Assembly: GCA_012511485.1 (NCBI GenBank)
Contig: JAAZFZ010000019.1
Location: forward strand, 1-6,503
From: Clostridiales bacterium
GTDB lineage: Bacteria; Bacillota; Clostridia; Oscillospirales; Acutalibacteraceae
Length of the DNA: 6,503 nt
Direction: 5' to 3'
Shown here piece by piece: positions 1 through 6,503 of this stretch; the stretch's first letter is position 1, and every line of letters starts with the position of its first letter. Below the pieces are notes generated by a model. That model was not told the DNA's origin. It did not search any database and worked only from the letters and a program-made list of their open reading frames with translations. The translations under genes were made by a program, and so were the position numbers.

Positions 1-3000
1 CCAACAAAGGTGTGGCCAATTTTTTCCGTAGTGGGAAGCTCTACAGTCGAACCATATACCTGAGTTATCGGATTTACAACATTGCCCCCGTCAGCGTCAA
101 AGCTTATGGTATATGTATTCCTTGTATAGTAGAGATGTAGTTCAAGGCTGTTATCCTCAGTTACCATTCCCGTTGAAGTGCTGTAATCAGCATAATACGT
201 GAAGCCGTCAACTGACAGAGGAACAGCACTTATATTGGTGCCGACATTAGCAGTTATTTGCTGGGTATCTTCTTCAGAAAGGTTATAGCCTGTTCCGAAA
301 ACATTCTGCAAATAGTGATAAACGGTGTAGGTTGCCGTTTTGTGTTCCCATTGGGCAACAAGCGTAATATCCGCACCCGGCATTGTGAGAGGCCAAGTCA
401 CAGGTTCGCCGTTATATGTCCAGCCGGTGAAAACATAGTTCGTTCTCGTAGGAACGGGAGGAGCTTCAACCGAACTGCCCACTTCCGCCTCTATCGGCTC
501 AACAGTGGAACCGCCTGCGCAATCAAATGATATAATGTATTCCGGCAGAGTTGTTCTTTCAATAATATTGTAATTTAGATCCGCCTGTGAAAGGTCATAC
601 TCAAGACCGTCAAAAGACGCCTGACCAGAACCAACATCGTTACCGGGCATTTTATAAATATACAACCTATTAGATGTTAAATTGATGCCGGTATCGCTTA
701 AGCCTGTTTGCTTTATAGATTCCGTTGGGATAACGATTCTGGCTTTTTCGCCCTCAACGGTAGTCGGAGCGTCATCTTTAACTCTTAACTGGAAGGTTAC
801 AAAATCCTGTGCGGGTTCTACCTCGATGCAAGCACCGCCTGCAGGGCTGTTTCTGGATGCATTAGTCTGAATCTGAACATAGTCATAATGCTCATACTCC
901 TCAAGAACAATTATAGGCGTACTCTTCCAATCCGCAGGAAAATAAGCACCCCAACCCGGCAAATTCTTGGAGTTAACCCTGCCTGAAAGTGAACCTGTTT
1001 CCCAAAGGTTCCAGTTGGGAGAATCTGGCGAGAAGTTTTCTACCGTGCTGGCATAATCATTGAAGAAAGCAACACCCTGACGGGCTTCGGTAAACGAACG
1101 ATTATTTAATGCAGGCTCATAATATCTGGAATCATAAAATATCACGAACTGTGTCGAACCTGCAAAGTAGTTGGTGGAAACATTCAGTGTAATGGTGATT
1201 ACATCACCCTTTTCAAGAGTTTCAGTCCCTTCGGGAAGGTCTGTTTTAAGCTTGATAGTTGACATATCAGGCATAACTCTCCAACTTGCAACAAGTGTTA
1301 TGTCGCTCGCAGGCATTTCAGTTATCGCATAAGGCTCGCCGTTGAGCAGCCAACCGTCAAAGAGATAGCCCTCCCATGTTGGGTTGAGTGGAGGTGCTAC
1401 AACAGAGCCGCAGGGTTGAGTTATAGGTGCAATGGGTGTGCCCTCGCCGGAGTCAAAATAGATTGTGAAATCCAAAGGAATCCAGTTTGCTACAAGCGAT
1501 AAATTCATTGCAGGCATGGTTGAAAAAGTATATGGCTCTCCGCTATAATACCACCCACCGAACTCGTAACCGTCCCTAATAGGGGGTGGAGGAGCCGTTA
1601 TCTGCGTACCCACAGCGGCCGTTATCTCGTCGATAACTATTTCGCATCCTGTATCAAAGGTGATGGTGAATTCCGTTGCAGACCATTTTGCATAAAGGGT
1701 AGTATTCTGCGAAGGAACACTCATCGGCCATGTTACAGGTTGAGTAAGCTCCGGGTCTCTGTACCAGTTCAAAAAGTTATAGCCAGTTTTTATAGGATTC
1801 GGTGTTGGCTTGTTGATGGTAGTGCCATATTCTGCCGTAATCGGAGCAACGCTGGAGCCACCTGTCGAATCAAATGAAATTATATAGCTTGCGGGGGTCC
1901 ATTTAGCATAAAGAGTACGGCCGGACTCGGGTATTATAATAGGCCAGGTTACAGGGGATGAAATCGCCACATTGTCATAATACCAACCATCAAAATCGTA
2001 GCCCGGTTTTGTCGGGTTCTGCGCAGGCCCTCCGTAGGTAGTATTGATTTGGCCTGTGTATGTGGGTATAGATGAGCCGCCTTTTGTATCAAATACAATA
2101 TTTGCTGTGGCAGGCTCCCATTTGGCATAAAGAGTCATCCCTCCATAAGGCATTATAATGGGCCATTCGGCTGGTATGGTGAGTTCCGGGTCAGAATACC
2201 ACCCTACAAACACACTAAAGGGCTTTACACTCTGAAAAACAGGCTCAAATACAACATCAAAGAGTGGCGCTGAAATTGCTGGCTGAATAGAGCCGCCGTC
2301 TGTAGAAAATGATAAGGTATATGTATTATAGGTCAACCCGTCAATAGCGTCGCTCAGATTAATAGCCATCTGGTTGACAGCATTCTGATAACGCATATCG
2401 AGGGTTCTGTCATAGTTAATGTCAGCTAATGCATCATCAAGAGCGGTTTTTGATGCTGTTGTGTAATATCCCGGATTATTGTAATAATCCGTGGGAATCC
2501 TCATAATAAGATTGTCGATACCGTTATAGTTTGCAGCTTTATAAACAAGAAAACTGTTAATTGCATTGTTAAGATTATTGTATGCATCGTTGATTTCAGC
2601 CTGTGATGTGTTGGGTTTGCCGCAAATTGCATAGGCTTGAGAATATGCATCCTCATAAATGTGCCAGCTTGCCGCAGTGAAGTATTGCTCCTGCCTGTTC
2701 AGGGCTTTTTCACTGTTAACAAGGTTCTTTAAGGCAGTTTTATCATAAGTTATAATCTTTATCTCAATATTTTCATACAGGGTAATTGAAGCGGAAGCTA
2801 TTAAGTTTTTACACTGTGCTTTCACACGGCAGAACAGACGCAATTGCAGAGGTATGCCCGGCTGCGGAACCGGACCGTTGATTTTGTAGGTATATAATTG
2901 GCCCTCAGCCATATTGAATCCGCTGCCGAAGTTTGTCGAGTAACCGGAGGTTGGTACTCCGTTAAGCGTTTGGTCGGTTATCTTTAATTCCTGTAGATTT

Positions 3001-3818
3001 CGGCTGTGGTCGCTGTCCCAAGTGCCATCATAAGCCATAATCTTTATTTCAAGATTTGAAGCATTCAAATTGGAGCAGGTTGATGTATCTAAATAATAAT
3101 AGCCTGTAGGATTATATTCATAGCCCATTGTGTATTCTGTGCTGCCACTGGCAGAGTCATTGCGGTACCAGTAATAGGCTGCTGCTGTGGAGCTTGCATC
3201 ATAGGTAAACGAATGCGATTCGGGGATAAAGTAACCGGAGCCCGAGCCAGAGGTAACCAAAGTGGGATTATAGCCTTCAAATCTGCCCATTGTCGGCGTA
3301 ACCCAGAGGGCATGGTAAGCATAGGCATCCTTCGTTATTGTGGGTTTATTCTGCCTTTGACGGTTAACTATTGTTGCATCATTGGTCGCTTCGCAAACCC
3401 ATGAATAAGCCTTTGAAATCCAGGTTTTGCCGTTATAAGTATAAGAAACGGTAAATTCAGCAATTGTATTTGCAGTGGCTGTGCCGCCAGTTATATCCCA
3501 ATATGTAGTGTTGCCCGAGGTATAATTAGTTCCATATGCAACAGAACTTGTTGTTGTAAGGGATACATTTGTTGCGCCATCGAGATAGAATGAAATGCCT
3601 TTAACGACAGGCAAAACTTTCGTGCCCGGAAGGTACTCGTTTGTTCCGTATGTTGTCAGATAACCGGGTACATTAAAAGTAGGATTAGGAGCCACATCAG
3701 GTGTTCTGGGGACTATTGGAACCGTGGCTGCATTAGCATTAACAAAGCCGACCGTTATGACTGATAAGACCATCATAACTGAGAGAACAAGGCTTAATAT
3801 TCTTTTTGATGCTCTCAT
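1..3818 (-). CDS. Large secreted multidomain surface protein with InlB B-repeats (C-terminus outside window)
   Basis: Reading the minus strand from ATG at 3818 gives 1272 codons with no stop down to the left edge, so the C-terminus, including any anchor, is not visible. The start is set by GGAGGG at 3826-3831 and a typical signal peptide: RASKR, a hydrophobic core at residues 7-26, and cleavage near ANAA (28-31). Seen in order: beta-rich modules of unknown family (32-357); two helical FIVAR-like modules (about 358-425 and 426-497); five InlB B-repeats (Flg_new/PF09479 type) ending in Trp 567, 640, 712, 779 and 846; a 247-residue insert beginning like a cohesin (847-1093); repeat six (1094-1157); a MucBP-like module with a YTVYHYLQN motif (about 1160-1234); and a seventh repeat cut by the edge. 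Each repeat has the FD-x-GG, GY-x-F-x-GW and L-x-A-x-W signatures. Such proteins are exported and usually serve adhesion or carbohydrate/protein contact at the cell surface; the ligand here is unknown. No catalytic domain is recognised in the visible part. Confidence 0.
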   Translation of the reverse strand, partial: MRASKRILSLVLSVMMVLSVITVGFVNANAATVPIVPRTPDVAPNPTFNVPGYLTTYGTNEYLPGTKVLPVVKGISFYLDGATNVSLTTTSSVAYGTNYTSGNTTYWDITGGTATANTIAEFTVSYTYNGKTWISKAYSWVCEATNDATIVNRQRQNKPTITKDAYAYHALWVTPTMGRFEGYNPTLVTSGSGSGYFIPESHSFTYDASSTAAAYYWYRNDSASGSTEYTMGYEYNPTGYYYLDTSTCSNLNASNLEIKIMAYDGTWDSDHSRNLQELKITDQTLNGVPTSGYSTNFGSGFNMAEGQLYTYKINGPVPQPGIPLQLRLFCRVKAQCKNLIASASITLYENIEIKIITYDKTALKNLVNSEKALNRQEQYFTAASWHIYEDAYSQAYAICGKPNTSQAEINDAYNNLNNAINSFLVYKAANYNGIDNLIMRIPTDYYNNPGYYTTASKTALDDALADINYDRTLDMRYQNAVNQMAINLSDAIDGLTYNTYTLSFSTDGGSIQPAISAPLFDVVFEPVFQSVKPFSVFVGWYSDPELTIPAEWPIIMPYGGMTLYAKWEPATANIVFDTKGGSSIPTYTGQINTTYGGPAQNPTKPGYDFDGWYYDNVAISSPVTWPIIIPESGRTLYAKWTPASYIISFDSTGGSSVAPITAEYGTTINKPTPNPIKTGYNFLNWYRDPELTQPVTWPMSVPSQNTTLYAKWSATEFTITFDTGCEIVIDEITAAVGTQITAPPPPIRDGYEFGGWYYSGEPYTFSTMPAMNLSLVANWIPLDFTIYFDSGEGTPIAPITQPCGSVVAPPLNPTWEGYLFDGWLLNGEPYAITEMPASDITLVASWRVMPDMSTIKLKTDLPEGTETLEKGDVITITLNVSTNYFAGSTQFVIFYDSRYYEPALNNRSFTEARQGVAFFNDYASTVENFSPDSPNWNLWETGSLSGRVNSKNLPGWGAYFPADWKSTPIIVLEEYEHYDYVQIQTNASRNSPAGGACIEVEPAQDFVTFQLRVKDDAPTTVEGEKARIVIPTESIKQTGLSDTGINLTSNRLYIYKMPGNDVGSGQASFDGLEYDLSQADLNYNIIERTTLPEYIISFDCAGGSTVEPIEAEVGSSVEAPPVPTRTNYVFTGWTYNGEPVTWPLTMPGADITLVAQWEHKTATYTVYHYLQNVFGTGYNLSEEDTQQITANVGTNISAVPLSVDGFTYYADYSTSTGMVTEDNSLELHLYYTRNTYTISFDADGGNVVNPITQVYGSTVELPTTEKIGHTFV
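847..847. other. placeholder
   Basis: No feature is claimed at this single base. Confidence 0.
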
Positions 3819-6503
3819 GCAAAAACCCTCCGTTATCAAATTAGAAGCAAGGGACAAAAATAGAATTGCATTACAATAATCTGGCATGCTAATACATATA
3901 AAAATTACCATATTTTTTAAAATTTGTCAATGGATTTTCATTCAATTTATTGTTTTGCATCATTATTTTTTGAATAATGCTTGTCACGCTTTTCCTATTT
4001 GTTGAAAAGTCACAAAATATTGCAGGAATTTTAAGAAAGGAAAATGAAATAATATTGTTGAGGTGATTTTATGAATGACAACTTGCTCAATGAAAGCGGT
4101 GTTCCTCTCGGATTCGGAATGGCTTTGGCGCAGAATACGCAGGCGATGGAGCACTTCACAAGGCTACCCAAGGAAAAGCGGAAAGCAATAGTTGACCAGA
4201 CTAAAGGAATTAACTCTAAGGGTGAAATGCAAGCTTTTGTCGATAATATGACAAAAATGTAAGTATCAACCCGCTCCGCATTATTACGGAGCGGGTTAAT
4301 ATATATTTTTATTCAATTACCATCCGTATTTTTCCGGCCCCCAGTGCCGCTCAACCTGATTCTGCTCGGTATAAAGCAGCGTGTGGTTTTTAAGGTCTTT
4401 GTTAAGAAGGACGCCCGCACCGACAATACTGTAAACTCCGACCTTGACACCGGGCATAAGGATTGCGTTTACTCCCGTTCTGCAATAGTCGCCTAAAAAA
4501 ACTGCATCGCCATAATCCTTTGGGAACTCACGCCTTCCTTTTATATTATGTATGGTATTTGCGTCATCAAACCTCAGACTGCCACAGACTGTTGCCGCAC
4601 CGAGGTCAGTGTTTTCGCCTATTATTCCGCAAAGCTCCATGTAATGATATAAATACACTCTGGTGAAAATAATACCGTCAAGCTCTGCGGCATGGCTGAC
4701 AATGCATTCATCCCCTATTGTTGAACACTCTGAAACAAAGCAGGCATTTCTGACGGATGTGTTATTGCCAATAACCACATTGCCCTGAATTATGGCACCG
4801 TTTGTGATATGGGTATTGTCACCGACAATAATATTGCCGTCAATAATTACATTTTTGCCTATAGTGCTGTTTTTGCCCAATTTAACAAAGCCGTTTATTA
4901 CTGCTGTTTGGTCTATAGAGGCTCCCTGTGCCATCTCATTGTCTTTTAAGGCGGAGCATCTTACCCGATTTATATATTCGTTTGCTTCAATAATATGCCA
5001 CGGCTTATCAATATCAAAAACACTCTCCTGAGCCTCTACCGCTTTTATTCTTGTGCCTCTTGCTATCTCGTCGGATAAGGTCATTTCAATATAACCTTCA
5101 ATCGGAGGCATCATACCAACCTGTATTGAGGTGAAGCGGCAGGAGTTATATTTGAGCTTTTCATAAATATCTGACTTAAAGGCAAATCCGGCGCAGAAAT
5201 TACCGCTCCCCTCTCTTGCATGGCCGATTATTTCGGAAAGGTAACCCTGTTCGTTTGTGTTGCAGCAAATGATATCGCTGTTTCTGCTGTTGGATTTGCT
5301 TAAAAGGGCGGTATAGCATTCGTTTTCTTTATAAGTTTTGATTAAAGCCTCAATATCTCCTTTGCCGATTATCGTATCTCCAAACAATGCCAGAAAATCG
5401 TTGTCGCCTATCAGGCTTTCGGCTGCAAGCAGAGAAAAGGCAGTACCCTTGGGAGCCTTATCCTCTATGACTTCAACATTTTTATAATCCCTGAAATATG
5501 ATTTGATTTCCTCAATGAATCTGCTGCCGACAATCACGATTTTTTCAAAGTTCAGCTCTAAGAGGGTATCAACCGAATAAGCGACTATCGGTTTATTTGA
5601 AACCTTAATCATCGGTTTACATCTTATTTCGGCATAAGGCCAAGCCTTCGTGCCTGCCCCTGCGCAAAGAATTACTGCATTTCTCATATTTACACCTCAT
5701 TTCAGATTTATAACAAAGCTGACTGTCTGCTGAAAGCAAAAATCAGCGAACACTTCCGGAAGACTTATATACTTATTAAGATTTTTTTCGGCGCTTTTTC
5801 TTGCCGTTTGACTGCCCGTAACCAAAAATTCATAGCAGCTGTTATAAGCGTCGCACATACAATTGAATTTTTCTATCCAGCGTTTGAGCTCTCTGAAAAG
5901 CTTTATATCGTTTCTCTTGAGCAGCTCTCTTGTTCTGTTAATTTTATCAATGTAACCACCCATCATTTTTAAGGCGTTTTCGTTGTTTCCGCAAAGAATT
6001 TGTTGACCTGCCTTGGACATGGTGCTGCACATCATCTGCGAATTTGAAACCTTGAGGCAGGAAGTCATCAGGTTTTCCGCAAATGGCTTGAAATCCTCGC
6101 TCAGGCTGCCGAGAACTGTTTTTATGGCATAATCCCATGAGGCGTTGTGATTATATTTTAGCGGATTATGCAGGTAATCGGCTATTGTCAGCAGCGGTAT
6201 CTTCGAGCATTCGCAATACTCCATACAGTTGGATATTATCCCCTGTGAAAATTTATATAGCTCCTTATCCCTGCCGTTTATATAGCCCAAATGCATTTCG
6301 TTAAACATCTCTGCATCATTAACGGGAAAATTATCCCAATACAAGGGCCTGTGATTGGTAGAGTCCGTGAACCTTGCCGCCTCAGGGGCTGTCAGCTCCT
6401 GTGAGCAGATGTTTCGCCCCGTCCAGAAAATATCTACCTGCGGCTCAATTGAAGTGCCGAGCTTCGAAATAAAATACTCATCTCCCCTGCCATGATACTG
6501 CAG

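Overview
The window carries four genes and looks like chromosomal DNA from a low-to-moderate GC member of the Clostridia (Oscillospiraceae/Ruminococcaceae-like gut Firmicutes are the best guess). The guess rests on strong GAGGTG/GGAGGG ribosome binding sites, a sigma-A-type promoter, a very large secreted protein built from InlB-type repeats, and a small protein of a type I associate with clostridial genomes. No rRNA, tRNA, mobile element, CRISPR array or phage gene was seen.

Layout. Positions 1-3818 (minus strand) are one uninterrupted reading frame that runs off the left edge. It encodes a signal peptide, beta-rich N-terminal modules, two FIVAR-like helical modules, five tandem InlB B-repeats (Flg_new type), a cohesin-like insert, a sixth repeat, a MucBP-like module and the start of a seventh repeat. 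It has a clear promoter at 3902-3930. A 252-base divergent intergenic region separates it from a 63-residue plus-strand protein (4071-4262), which ends in a strong hairpin terminator. Converging on that terminator from the right is a minus-strand pair. The upstream member is the C-terminal part of a GH84-type beta-N-acetylglucosaminidase (5697-6503, cut by the right edge). The downstream member is a GlmU-like sugar-1-phosphate nucleotidylyltransferase with a left-handed beta-helix acyltransferase domain (4317-5687). Only 9 bases separate these two, and the ribosome binding site of the second overlaps the stop codon of the first.

How they fit together. The right-hand pair suggests an operon for amino-sugar metabolism: a glycosidase that releases N-acetylhexosamine, and an enzyme that activates a sugar 1-phosphate to a nucleotide sugar. 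Both are rich in cysteine, which suggests they act in the cytoplasm. The left-hand gene is an unrelated surface or adhesion protein with its own promoter. The function of the small protein is unknown.
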